DNA of 64,000 nt, from assembly GCA_913057825.1 (NCBI GenBank), contig CAJXOW010000001.1:1-64000 (forward strand), read 5' to 3'. This DNA is from an uncultured Balneolaceae bacterium. Its GTDB lineage: Bacteria > Bacteroidota > Rhodothermia > Balneolales > Balneolaceae. A program made the translations under genes and the position numbers. The notes under the pieces were generated by a model that saw only the letters and a program-made list of their open reading frames with translations, did not search any database and had not been told where the DNA came from. Shown here one piece after another: positions 1-8,720 of this stretch (positions are counted from its first letter, which is position 1; each line of letters opens with the position of its first letter).

Positions 1-28
1 TCATACCAAATGGTTAGTTTTTTACAAG

Positions 29-68
29 TGTAAAGGATGTCCCCGAACACCTGTAAAGGATGTGCCCG
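29..68. repeat. Two direct copies of a 17-bp motif at the left edge
   Basis: TGTAAAGGATGTCCCCG at 29-45 recurs with one change (TGTAAAGGATGTGCCCG) at 52-68, a period of 23 bp. Paired direct motifs of this kind resemble transposase-binding repeats at insertion sequence ends. No transposase is visible because the window starts here, so the assignment is inference. Confidence 0.4.
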
Positions 69-212
69 GTCTGCACAAGGGGGTAAGGGGGAGGACCCTG
101 TATGGCAAAATTAATAAAAAATCTTTGCCAATAGTGATAAGAAAGGGGGAGAGTCTTAAAGCAAATGCTTGGTTAATGCAATCACCCGGATAAAAATGAA
201 CACGTCATCCAT

Positions 213-725
213 TTATCCCTTGTTGACCTCATACGAAACGTCCACCTCATAGCTGTTTTTCAGCGTCTGATATATAACGCAGTATCGTTCGGTCAATTCG
301 ATCAGTTTCTCGACTTTTGAGGTGGGGGCAGAGGTATTCAGGTCGAAGTGCAACCTTATTTCCCGGAAGCCGACCGGAGCTTCTTTGGAGACTGCGAGCG
401 TCCCGCGGAAATCAAGATCACCGTCGGCGCGCACGGTTCCCTCTTCGATTTTGATCCCCATATTGGTTGCCACCGCCTGCATGGTCACGCCCGCGCAAGC
501 GGCCAGCGATTCCATGAGCATATCCCCGGAACAGGCAAAAGAACCATCACCGCCGGCCGCTTCGTGCAGGCCGGCATTCAGCATTCCTGCATCGGTTTGA
601 AGTTTACAGTTGATGCTATCACCCAGTTGGCCGGTCGCCGCGTGAGTGACAACGGCCGATTCGGGATCTTCTTTGTACTTGTTTTTGAGCGGAGCCTGTT
701 TGGCTCGAAGGGTTTCTTGATCCAT
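213..725 (-). CDS. OsmC/Ohr-family protein
   Basis: A 170-residue OsmC-like protein. Members are cytoplasmic thiol peroxidases that reduce organic hydroperoxides, or uncharacterised relatives. Two cysteines sit in the expected contexts, LAACAGVTMQ in mid-protein and RYCVIYQTL near the C-terminus, matching the catalytic pair of the family. The length is slightly above the usual 135-150 because of an N-terminal extension. I start at the ATG at 725; a GTG at 734 adds three residues. It lies 49 bp downstream of the phosphatase gene on the same strand and could be co-transcribed. Nothing in the sequence links it to the glycerol genes. Whether it is a true peroxidase or a YhfA-like relative cannot be told here. 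Confidence 0.85.
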   Translation of the reverse strand: MDQETLRAKQAPLKNKYKEDPESAVVTHAATGQLGDSINCKLQTDAGMLNAGLHEAAGGDGSFACSGDMLMESLAACAGVTMQAVATNMGIKIEEGTVRADGDLDFRGTLAVSKEAPVGFREIRLHFDLNTSAPTSKVEKLIELTERYCVIYQTLKNSYEVDVSYEVNKG

Positions 726-774
726 AGGTCTCACTGGTTCGGATTTGTTTATTCATGGCGTGCGCCTTCATAAT

Positions 775-2160
775 TTAATAGCGAATCGTGTTATCATGCC
801 TGCGCGTTTGAACGTCGGGAGTGCGGTCGATCATACGGGTTTTCCGGTGGTCGGGTTGTTGAACCAGGTCGAAAGCGTCGTACAATTGACCCGTTACGGT
901 GTAGGCCCGGTATTTCAGGGTGTCACGACGGACGTGGATCACCTGGTAGAGCTGGGTGTTTTCGGCGGATCGCTGCAGTACGCCGCCCATGCCTTTCCAG
1001 AAATTGTCTTTTAAGCTGTACATCTTGGCTCCGCTCACGGAATTCACATAAACCGTTCCGGAAGAGGGATCTACCGTGTTGCTTCCGCGTGAGGTATTGC
1101 GCGTCATTCCCCGTGCATAGGTATGATCGTGTCCCTGCAACACCAGGTTTACATGATGTTTTTCATACAGCGGCTGCCATTGCTTGCGAATATCCGGGTT
1201 ATCCCGTCCCTCGCCCGAGGAGTAAATGGGGTGATGGTGCGTTACAATTACCCAACGCTCATCAGATTTGGCCAATACTTTTTTCAACCATTGGGTTTGT
1301 TTTTCGATTTGCACATTTGAATTCAGGGCAATGAGACGAATATTCTGATAATCTATATAATAAGCGGTTTCCTCGAGACCTTTTGGACCGTTGGTTGGAA
1401 GAGTAAATTGCGGTTTCCAGTAGATTGAGAGTTCGGGCTGCGGATCATCCACCCGATAGTCCAGGTATTCATGATTGCCCGGCACGGCGACATTGGGAAT
1501 CGACCCCTGGATCCATCCCCCTGCCTGGCTCCATTCCGACCATTCGGTAACGCGGTTTTTATGATTTATCAAGTCGCCGGCGTGTACGATAAATTTGGCA
1601 TTCGGCTCCTCTTTATAGGCCTGTCGGATGGCGCGGGACCAATGAGAATAGATCCCGTTCTGGGCATCACCGACGTAAAGAAACGAAAACGGCTGATTTG
1701 TCTGCTCGGTTGCCGTTCGCATATGAAACCACTCGCTCCAGTGTCCCTCGTATCCCACTTTGTAAGCATAAAGAGAATCCGGTTCCAGGTCATCAAACGT
1801 GATCGAGTGAAAATTGGCTGCAGGGGCGTTCTCCTCCGGATTTTGCACGGTGGTTGTGCTGGCAGCCAGCGTATCCGCGTTCCGGTGGAACTTCGGCGCC
1901 GGAGAAGCCGGAGCGATCAGGGCCCGGGTGCGAGATACGGTCGAGTCGGTTCGCCAGGTGACGCTGAACGAGGTCGCCGGATCTTGCTCCCAGGTAACCA
2001 CGATGCGATCCGGGTAGTCGGAGGGATAAGTGCCGGGACGGGCTTTATCATGTGGATGCTCATGAGAGTTACCAGAGTTTGAGTCGCATCCCACTCCCGC
2101 CAGACCCACCATAATTAATCCCCAAACGGTAACTTTTGCGAATGTTTTCATATCAAACAT
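775..2160 (-). CDS. Purple acid phosphatase-like metallophosphoesterase, lipoprotein
   Basis: Predicted secreted phosphomonoesterase with a binuclear metal centre. It has an N-terminal fibronectin/PAP-like domain (PDRIVVTWEQDP onward) and a calcineurin-like domain. Metal-ligand blocks, numbered from an upstream TTG at 2184, are GDAQ (172), HAGDLIN (201), GNHE (236), VTHHHP (314) and GHDH (351). A hydrophobic leader ending LAGVGC suggests lipid attachment and envelope location. I start at the ATG at 2160; an ATG at 2151 is also possible, and the TTG looks less likely. The gene is divergent from the gntR-glpK unit. A phosphatase beside a glycerophosphodiesterase and glycerol kinase would fit release of phosphate from phospho-organic substrates, but that link is inference. 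Confidence 0.85.
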   Translation of the reverse strand: MFDMKTFAKVTVWGLIMVGLAGVGCDSNSGNSHEHPHDKARPGTYPSDYPDRIVVTWEQDPATSFSVTWRTDSTVSRTRALIAPASPAPKFHRNADTLAASTTTVQNPEENAPAANFHSITFDDLEPDSLYAYKVGYEGHWSEWFHMRTATEQTNQPFSFLYVGDAQNGIYSHWSRAIRQAYKEEPNAKFIVHAGDLINHKNRVTEWSEWSQAGGWIQGSIPNVAVPGNHEYLDYRVDDPQPELSIYWKPQFTLPTNGPKGLEETAYYIDYQNIRLIALNSNVQIEKQTQWLKKVLAKSDERWVIVTHHHPIYSSGEGRDNPDIRKQWQPLYEKHHVNLVLQGHDHTYARGMTRNTSRGSNTVDPSSGTVYVNSVSGAKMYSLKDNFWKGMGGVLQRSAENTQLYQVIHVRRDTLKYRAYTVTGQLYDAFDLVQQPDHRKTRMIDRTPDVQTRRHDNTIRY

Positions 2161-2525
2161 TGCCAGGTTTTGTTTAAGTTTCAAAAAGTGTAACTTAATA
2201 TATAGTTATCTACATGTCTATATAAGAACTAGCCGTATTACTTGGTAAAAATACAGGCTGGACAGCAAAATATGCAATATCAAATCTTATTTCGTAAATT
2301 AATCCAAATCAAATTCCTAAATACTCTTAGGGGATCAGCTTTATAGTTGAGGATATTTAATGGAGGTCGGGAGGCCCGGTCGGCATGTATAAACCGGGAG
2401 TCAGTTGGACTACCCGCTTTATAAGTAGTGATTGGAAAGAAAGACTGATCCAGTTGTTGTTTTAGTCGGGTTGTGCATAGTTCGTTGGAATATCAAGTAA
2501 AGCAGACTAATGCGTGGTGAATCCT
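2161..2525. other. Intergenic region between the phosphatase and gntR genes
   Basis: This gap carries the divergent promoters. I see no clean copy of the TTGTATAnACAA operator. A degenerate form may lie around 2213-2231 (TGTCTATATAAGAACTAG). An inverted arm pair CCCGG/CCGGG at 2375-2398 encloses GTATAA and resembles a stretch at 17770-17798. No gene is apparent. Confidence 0.5.
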
Positions 2526-3308
2526 ATGGCAGATCATTCACAACCGGTTCCCAAGTATTATAAAATTTACAAAGGTTTGTTGGAGCAGATAGAAAATGGG
2601 AAGTTTAAGCCACACGACCGATTTTACAGTGATACCGAGCTGGTTGAGAAATACGAGGTGAGTCGGGGAACCATTCGAGAGGCGGTAAAACTGTTGATCC
2701 AGGAAGGATATCTTTATCGCGAGCAGGGCAAGGGGACGTTTGTCACCAGTCCGACGATTAAACAGGAGTCGGACAAGCTTATGGGTTTTACCGAACTGAT
2801 GAGAAAATATAAAAAGGAACCTTCCGCCAAGGTGATAGACAAGCAGGTGGTAGCGCCTCCCGAGAATATCATCAACCTGATGGATATCAATGAAACCGAT
2901 AAACTGGTATACCTGGTTCGGGTCCGCTATGGCGACGGTCAACCGATGATTATTGAGCGCTCTTACTTCGTATACGATTTATTCAAACCGATTTATGATA
3001 TGGATCTCCAGTCGAATTCCATCTATGAACTGGTTTATGAGCATACTGACATCCGGCTGGGGGAGGCTACGCAGTATATCTCGGCGGTAAAAGCGAAACA
3101 GCCGGAAATCAACCTGTTGAATGTAGAGCAGGGAGATCCGCTTTTGCTCATGACCCGCCTCATCCACACGAAGGACGGTGGCTTCTTTCAATACTCGAAG
3201 GATGTATACCGGAGCGACCGCATAAACTTCACCACGACCACGGAACCCTTCGAACATTTTCACGATGACCACGGTCTTCCGCTTGAACTTTCCGATAATA
3301 GCTGGTAG
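2526..3308 (+). CDS. GntR-family (HutC subfamily, UTRA domain) transcriptional regulator
   Basis: A 260-residue repressor-type regulator. The N-terminal winged helix-turn-helix is clear: YKIYKGLLEQIENGKF, LVEKYEVSRGTIREAVKLL, then GYLYREQGKGTFV. A C-terminal UTRA effector domain of about 165 residues follows (FTELMRKYKKEP onward, ending in a KDVYRSDRINF-type strand). UTRA domains bind small sugars, sugar phosphates or amino-acid derivatives. I choose the ATG at 2526 because GGTGA at 2516-2520 is a well-spaced ribosome binding site; a GTG at 2514 is the longer alternative. It directly precedes glpK, whose promoter carries a near-palindrome. The effector is probably glycerol, glycerol-3-phosphate or a glycosyl-glycerol, an inference from position only. 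Confidence 0.9.
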   Translation: MADHSQPVPKYYKIYKGLLEQIENGKFKPHDRFYSDTELVEKYEVSRGTIREAVKLLIQEGYLYREQGKGTFVTSPTIKQESDKLMGFTELMRKYKKEPSAKVIDKQVVAPPENIINLMDINETDKLVYLVRVRYGDGQPMIIERSYFVYDLFKPIYDMDLQSNSIYELVYEHTDIRLGEATQYISAVKAKQPEINLLNVEQGDPLLLMTRLIHTKDGGFFQYSKDVYRSDRINFTTTTEPFEHFHDDHGLPLELSDNSW

Positions 3309-3363
3309 TTCCGCTGTCTTTTATATCTGAGATTATATTTGATTTTCCAGGTATGGTTAATCA

Positions 3364-3379
3364 ACTTGTATAAACAACT
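3364..3379. promoter_or_regulatory. Predicted GntR operator upstream of glpK
   Basis: ACTTGTATAAACAACT, with TTGT/ACAA arms around a 4-bp centre, 25 bp before the glpK start. Its reverse complement, with flanks, matches the site at 14482-14497 over about 22 bp with only four differences. HutC-type GntR proteins are known to bind sites of this form. Confidence 0.6.
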
Positions 3380-3403
3380 AGACAATAAATAACAGGGCAT
3401 ATT

Positions 3404-4903
3404 ATGGGGAATGAATACATACTGTCGTTAGATCAGGGCACCACCAGTTCCAGAGCTATGTTATTTGATCATAAAGGGAGGATCAAATCGGTGGCTCAAA
3501 AAGAGTTTGATCAAATATATCCCAAGCCCGGGTGGGTGGAGCATGATGGAAGCCAAATTTGGTCTAGTCAGGCGAGCGTAGCGACGGAAGCTATAACGAA
3601 GGCGGGGGTCAGTGAAGATCAAATTGCGGCCATGGGGATCACCAATCAGCGGGAAACCACCCTGGTCTGGAATCGAGACACCGGGAAACCGATATATAAC
3701 GCTATCGTATGGCAGGATCGAAGGACCACGGATTATTGCGACCGGTTGAAACAGGATAGTGAACTGGTTCAACAGATTCAGCAGAAGACCGGGTTGATTA
3801 TCGACTCCTATTTTTCTGCTACAAAAATTCGATGGATCCTTGAAAATGTGGACGGTGCCCGTGAAAAAGCGGAAAAGGGGGCATTGGCTTTTGGTACGGT
3901 AGATACCTGGCTTATATGGAATTTAACGAAAGGGGAGGTGCATGTGACGGATGTCAGCAATGCCTCCAGGACTATGTTGTATAATATTCGGGAAGGAGCG
4001 TGGGACAGTGAACTGTTGGAGCTGTTTGATATTCCCTCGAACATGCTGCCGGAAGTAAAATCATCCAGCGAGGTTTATGGAAGGTCCAAAGGCGGAAGGT
4101 TTTCGTCTGATATCCCTATTTCGGGCATTGCAGGCGATCAGCAGGCTGCTTTATTTGGGCAGCGATGCATTGAGAAGGGCATGGTGAAGAATACCTATGG
4201 AACGGGATGCTTCATGGTAATGAATACGGGGTCGGAACCGATTTATTCGGAGAACAACCTGCTCACGACCATCGCCTGGGAGATTGATGGAAAAACCGAG
4301 TATGCCCTGGAAGGCAGCATTTTTATGGCGGGAGCTATCGTACAATGGCTGAGAGATGAACTGGGATTAATTCAGGACTCATCCGAAGTGGAGGAACTGG
4401 CTTTGTCAGTGGATCATAATAACGGGGTCTACCTGGTCCCCGCTTTTACCGGATTGGGAGCGCCGCACTGGAATCAGTCGGCCCGGGGGACCTTGGTGGG
4501 GTTAACGCGCGATGCAAATGCTGGACATATTGCCCGGGCGGCCCTGGAAGGCATTGCTTATCAAACCTATGACGTGATTCATGCCATGCAGGCCGATTCG
4601 GGGATTGACATTAAAGAGTTGCGAGTTGACGGGGGAGCAACAGCCAACAATCTACTCATGCAATTTCAGTCGGATATACTCCAGGTACCGGTGAACCGCC
4701 CCGAGCTGCTGGAAACCACTTCGATGGGAGCGGCTTACCTGGCCGGCATGGCGGTCAACTACTGGGAGAATAACGAGGAAATAAATAGCCAATGGAAAAA
4801 GGACCGAGCATTCAGACCGGAGATATCGAATGAGAAAGCGAGTGCATACATAAAGGGGTGGAACAGGGCGTTGGACGCGGCGATAAGTTGGTCTAACTCA
4901 TAA
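3404..4903 (+). CDS. glpK: Glycerol kinase
   Basis: Phosphorylates glycerol with ATP to sn-glycerol-3-phosphate in the cytoplasm. At 499 residues it has the normal family length. Recognisable FGGY-kinase blocks are [15 protein letters not shown] (residue 8 on, phosphate binding), [12 protein letters not shown] (glycerol contacts), [35 protein letters not shown] and [16 protein letters not shown] near the C-terminus. The ATG at 3404 is the first start after the operator. It is followed after 19 bp by glpD, so the two are surely one transcript. No glycerol facilitator precedes it, unlike most glp operons; a membrane protein at the operon end may fill that role. Confidence 0.97.
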   Translation: MGNEYILSLDQGTTSSRAMLFDHKGRIKSVAQKEFDQIYPKPGWVEHDGSQIWSSQASVATEAITKAGVSEDQIAAMGITNQRETTLVWNRDTGKPIYNAIVWQDRRTTDYCDRLKQDSELVQQIQQKTGLIIDSYFSATKIRWILENVDGAREKAEKGALAFGTVDTWLIWNLTKGEVHVTDVSNASRTMLYNIREGAWDSELLELFDIPSNMLPEVKSSSEVYGRSKGGRFSSDIPISGIAGDQQAALFGQRCIEKGMVKNTYGTGCFMVMNTGSEPIYSENNLLTTIAWEIDGKTEYALEGSIFMAGAIVQWLRDELGLIQDSSEVEELALSVDHNNGVYLVPAFTGLGAPHWNQSARGTLVGLTRDANAGHIARAALEGIAYQTYDVIHAMQADSGIDIKELRVDGGATANNLLMQFQSDILQVPVNRPELLETTSMGAAYLAGMAVNYWENNEEINSQWKKDRAFRPEISNEKASAYIKGWNRALDAAISWSNS

Positions 4904-4922
4904 AAATGCATGGATACAGTTT

Positions 4923-6491
4923 ATGAAGCGATCAGAGATGCTGAACAGGTTGGAAGAAAATGATCAGCCATGGGATGTGATTATTATCGGCGGTGGAGCC
5001 ACCGGGCTGGGAACAGCCGTGGATGCAGCCTCACGCGGTTTCAGAACCTTGTTGCTGGAAAAGTCGGACTTCGCCAAAGGCACCTCAAGTCGATCCACGA
5101 AACTGGTCCACGGAGGGGTGCGCTATCTTCAACAGGGAAATGTTTCGCTCGTTAAAGAAGCACTCAAAGAAAGAGGTTATTTAATTCGCAATGCCCCTCA
5201 TTTGGTTCGGAATCAATCGTTTATGATCCCGGTTTACAATTGGTGGCGAGGCTGGTTTTATTGGGTTGGTTTAAAATTGTATGACTTGCTTTCGGGCAAG
5301 CTCAGCCTGGGCCGGTCGGAGTTTGTTTCTTTAAAGGAGATTAAAAACCAGGTGCCTTCATTGTTGTCGAGCAATCTAAGGGGTGGTGTCCTGTATCATG
5401 ATGGGCAATTTGACGATGCCAGGTTTGCTGTAAATCTGGCTCAAACTTGTGCTGACAAGGGAGGCGTGCCGATCAATTATATGAATGTGACCGGTTTGTT
5501 GAAAAAGAATGGCAAGGTAAACGGCGTGGAAGCCGAAGATCAACTTGATGGAAGGAAGTATAAAATACGGGGTAAGTCGGTTATCAATGCGACCGGGGTG
5601 TTTACGGACCACATTATTCAAATGGATGATCCAAGTGCTTCATCCATGATCCAGCCGAGCCAGGGCATACACCTGGTGGTTGACAAAGAAATTTTCGCGA
5701 GCGAATCGGCTATCATGATTCCCAGGACCAGCGATGGCAGGGTGTTATTCGCCGTACCCTGGCAGGACAAAATGATTATTGGCACTACAGATACCCCGGT
5801 GGATGAGATCCGCGAAGAGCCGGAAGCGATGGAAGAAGAAGTGGAGTATATTTTAGATCATATCAATCAATATTTGCAAAGTCAGATTGAGCGATCTGAT
5901 GTAAACAGTGTTTTTGCCGGACTGCGCCCCCTGGTTAAGAGTAGTCACGAATATAATACGTCATCTCTTTCGAGAGATTTTTCAATAATCGTGAGTTCAT
6001 CAGAATTGATTACCATTACGGGAGGTAAGTGGACCACCTATCGAAAAATGGCCGAAAGTGTTATTGATAAGGCTATTGCGGTTAAAGATTTGCCGCATCA
6101 GGATTGCAATACACAGCATTTACGGATTCACGGGTGGCAAAAAAATGGGGAGGGTGGCCGCCACCTGGAAAAATATGGCTCTGATCAGGCTAAGCTCGAA
6201 AAGATACGAGATCAAAGCCCCGCTTTAAACGAAAAACTGCATGAGCGTCTCCCGTATATAAAAGCGGAAGTGATTTGGTCCGTCCGCCATGAAATGGCCA
6301 TGACGGTCGAGGATTTTCTTGCACGGCGAACCAGGGCGCTCTTTCTGAATGCAGCGGTCAGTAAGCAAATTGCACCCGAGGTAGCCCGATTGATGGCGAA
6401 GGAAATGGACAAAGATGAGGCGTGGGTTGAGTCGCAGATCGAGCAATTTAAGCATTTGGCAGCGTCATATCAGGTCAACGGGGATACGTAG
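4923..6491 (+). CDS. glpD: Aerobic glycerol-3-phosphate dehydrogenase (FAD)
   Basis: Membrane-associated flavoenzyme oxidising glycerol-3-phosphate to dihydroxyacetone phosphate and passing electrons to quinone. The N-terminal Rossmann motif GGGATGLG (residues 23-30) binds FAD. It is followed by LEKSDFAKGTSSRSTKLVHGG and RYLQQGN, hallmark blocks of GlpD. TGGKWTTYRKMAE and the C-terminal helical cap (RHEMAMTVEDFLARRTRALFL) complete the fold. Length (522) is typical. It sits between glpK and the glycerophosphodiesterase gene and takes over the kinase product directly. No odd residues were noticed. Confidence 0.97.
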   Translation: MKRSEMLNRLEENDQPWDVIIIGGGATGLGTAVDAASRGFRTLLLEKSDFAKGTSSRSTKLVHGGVRYLQQGNVSLVKEALKERGYLIRNAPHLVRNQSFMIPVYNWWRGWFYWVGLKLYDLLSGKLSLGRSEFVSLKEIKNQVPSLLSSNLRGGVLYHDGQFDDARFAVNLAQTCADKGGVPINYMNVTGLLKKNGKVNGVEAEDQLDGRKYKIRGKSVINATGVFTDHIIQMDDPSASSMIQPSQGIHLVVDKEIFASESAIMIPRTSDGRVLFAVPWQDKMIIGTTDTPVDEIREEPEAMEEEVEYILDHINQYLQSQIERSDVNSVFAGLRPLVKSSHEYNTSSLSRDFSIIVSSSELITITGGKWTTYRKMAESVIDKAIAVKDLPHQDCNTQHLRIHGWQKNGEGGRHLEKYGSDQAKLEKIRDQSPALNEKLHERLPYIKAEVIWSVRHEMAMTVEDFLARRTRALFLNAAVSKQIAPEVARLMAKEMDKDEAWVESQIEQFKHLAASYQVNGDT

Positions 6492-6514
6492 AGGTTGCAG
6501 GGTTAATTAGCGGA

Positions 6515-7480
6515 ATGGGAATAGAAAAAAGGGTTATGGAAAAAGGGTTGACAAATTTAGAATATTTCGAAAAACTATCTTTTCAGTCTCTATTGGGAGC
6601 CTGGATATTATTCTGTATTGTCCTATTGGGCTGCAGTCAACACAGTAATGATAAAATCCATTTGGTGGGCCACCGGGGAGCCGCGGGCTTGATGCCGGAA
6701 AATACCTTGCCTGCCGTGCAAAAGGCACTGGAATATAACGTTACGGCCATCGAGTTTGATGTGGTAATTACCGGGGACCAAAAAGTGGTAGTATCCCATG
6801 AGCCCTGGTTTCGTCACGATATCTGTCTCACGCCGGAAGGGGACACGTTGACGGAGAAGACCCAGATGGAACACTCAATATACACGATGTCCTATGATCA
6901 GATTAAACGCTATGACTGTGGTCGACTTCAGCACCCCGACCTGACCATCCCAGAAGACAGTATAGTTTCCAAGCCTTTGATGTCGGACGTCATTAAAACG
7001 GTTGAGACTAATGCAAATACCAATCATGAAGCAACGATTGAATATTTTGTGGAGGTCAAAAGCCGCCCCGGCTGGGATGATACCTTGCAACCCGCGCCTG
7101 AAAAAACGGCGCGGTATATCTATGACGAATTAAAAAAACTCGGGGTGCTCAATAAGGTCTACCTCATGGCTTTCGACGAACGGATGCTCAAGGTTTTTCA
7201 TTCGATTGACCCCGGAGTGTCCCTGGTATATTTGACCGGGAGTTCATGGGATGAGAGTTCAAAGGAGATGAAAAAATTCAACTTCACTCCCGAAATATAC
7301 GCTCCAAATCATTCACGCGTTGATTCTGTCATGGTGCGTAAAGCTCACGAAAAGGGAATGGAAGTGGTTCCCTGGACCGTCAACGATTACGCGAAGATGG
7401 TTGGGCTTTTGGAGGAAGGAGTGGATGGGATCATATCGGATTATCCAAACTACTTTGAAAAATTGAAAAAGGAGATGTGA
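6515..7480 (+). CDS. Glycerophosphodiester phosphodiesterase, lipoprotein
   Basis: Hydrolyses glycerophosphodiesters (deacylated phospholipids) to glycerol-3-phosphate and an alcohol, feeding glpD. A hydrophobic leader ends in LLGC, a clean lipobox (Cys40), so it acts at the envelope on the periplasmic side. Catalytic and metal blocks of the GDPD TIM barrel are HRGAAG (53-58), PENT (61-64), EFD (80-82) and SHE (94-96); the C-terminal GVDGIISDYP block is present. The first ATG is at 6515; an in-frame ATG at 6536 gives a shorter leader and is equally possible. Its stop overlaps the start of the next gene, which suggests co-translation. Confidence 0.93.
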   Translation: MGIEKRVMEKGLTNLEYFEKLSFQSLLGAWILFCIVLLGCSQHSNDKIHLVGHRGAAGLMPENTLPAVQKALEYNVTAIEFDVVITGDQKVVVSHEPWFRHDICLTPEGDTLTEKTQMEHSIYTMSYDQIKRYDCGRLQHPDLTIPEDSIVSKPLMSDVIKTVETNANTNHEATIEYFVEVKSRPGWDDTLQPAPEKTARYIYDELKKLGVLNKVYLMAFDERMLKVFHSIDPGVSLVYLTGSSWDESSKEMKKFNFTPEIYAPNHSRVDSVMVRKAHEKGMEVVPWTVNDYAKMVGLLEEGVDGIISDYPNYFEKLKKEM

Positions 7481-8535
7481 TGGCTGAATATTCCGTACTA
7501 TGGATTCTTGCAATGATATTGGTCGCTTTTGCGGGAGGCGCTTTCGGGAGTGCGCTTGGGGCACTGCCCGCCTTCATTTTTACCGGCTTTATCATAATCG
7601 TGGGGGAGGCTGCAAGTATACTCCATACGGATATAGTGACACTACTGGATGGGGAGTCGGTGAAGTTCAGTGCGGATTACATTACGTCCTCCATTGGTTT
7701 CGGACCGGTGTTCGGGCCCCATGTAAGTTTTGCCGCCGGAACGGCTGCATCGGCCTATGCAGCAAAGAAGGGATATATGGATACGGCCCACCCCTATTTT
7801 GATGCCAAAAACATTGCATATGCGCTGGGCCCCAAGCCGGATGTGATGTTTGTAGGCGGGATGTTCGGCATACTTGGTTTCGGCATTACGCAAATCTCTG
7901 CAGCTTTTTCTCTTCCCTGGGACCCTATTGCAATGGGCGTGGTCTTGTCGGCAGTGGTACATCGCCTGGTCTTTAGATATCCGATGATTGGGGAGCACAA
8001 GAATGGATTGTTTAATATGAAGCCTTTTGAGATGGGACTGCACCGGGAAGGGAGTGAGGGGGCAAATATAGAAACAAATCGATGGATGGTGGAGCCGTGG
8101 TTGCCTCATCAGTACAAGTGGAATGAGGTAGCGTTTCTCGGGCTAATCGTTGGGATGCTTGCCGCCTTTATTACCTACAAGACAGGGAGTGTATTCCTGC
8201 CGTTTGGGATCAGTGCGGCGACGCTGGTGTTTTTAAACTGCGGCGTCGAAAATACGCCGGTGACGCATCACATGTCCCTGATAGCCAGTGCGATCGTCGT
8301 GGTTCTGACCGGCGGAGAGTATTCCCAGGTTCCCCTCTACCTGATGATCATGGCGGGCGGAATTGCCGGGGTTGTCGCCGCTCTGACGGGCGAAGTGATA
8401 CAGCGCATATTTTTTGCTCATTCGGATACTCATTTTGATCCGCCGGCTGCCGCAATTGTGGTTTGCACGTTTGTGATCGCCCTGTTGGCAATGATGGGTG
8501 TTTTCCCCTCCAGTGCCTGGATTCCGCATCCCTGA
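7480..8535 (+). CDS. Polytopic membrane protein, candidate transporter of the glycerol operon
   Basis: I do not recognise a named family. The 351 residues contain roughly nine to ten hydrophobic spans with many glycines and small residues (for example GGAFGSALGALPAF, GPVFGPHVSFAAGTAASAYAA, GGMFGILGFGI), the look of a channel or permease rather than an enzyme. I start at the ATG at 7480, which shares one base with the preceding TGA; GGAG at 7471-7474 is well placed for it. A GTG at 7477 is less likely. Coupling to a glycerophosphodiesterase, and the absence of GlpF or GlpT, suggest a role in moving glycerol, glycerol-3-phosphate or a related product across the inner membrane. This is inference from context. 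Confidence 0.8.
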   Translation: MAEYSVLWILAMILVAFAGGAFGSALGALPAFIFTGFIIIVGEAASILHTDIVTLLDGESVKFSADYITSSIGFGPVFGPHVSFAAGTAASAYAAKKGYMDTAHPYFDAKNIAYALGPKPDVMFVGGMFGILGFGITQISAAFSLPWDPIAMGVVLSAVVHRLVFRYPMIGEHKNGLFNMKPFEMGLHREGSEGANIETNRWMVEPWLPHQYKWNEVAFLGLIVGMLAAFITYKTGSVFLPFGISAATLVFLNCGVENTPVTHHMSLIASAIVVVLTGGEYSQVPLYLMIMAGGIAGVVAALTGEVIQRIFFAHSDTHFDPPAAAIVVCTFVIALLAMMGVFPSSAWIPHP

Positions 8536-8720
8536 AAAGAGTCAAAATGGAAAAAGGGACTCTCCCTTGGAAATTTGAAGGGATTGTTGGAAAACGGGCT
8601 GCGGGCCGTGCAATTAGCTTTAAATCACATAGCAACCGGGGACGAAAGAGCAAAGCCGTGAGAGAGAAATCTCATTGATATTAGGACCCGCCGCCCGGTT
8701 TCTCAACAACCTCCGGGATA

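Noticed and set aside
8538-8563. Terminator after the glycerol operon
   Set aside because: AGAGTC/GACTCT is only six pairs with a 14-nt loop and no T run.
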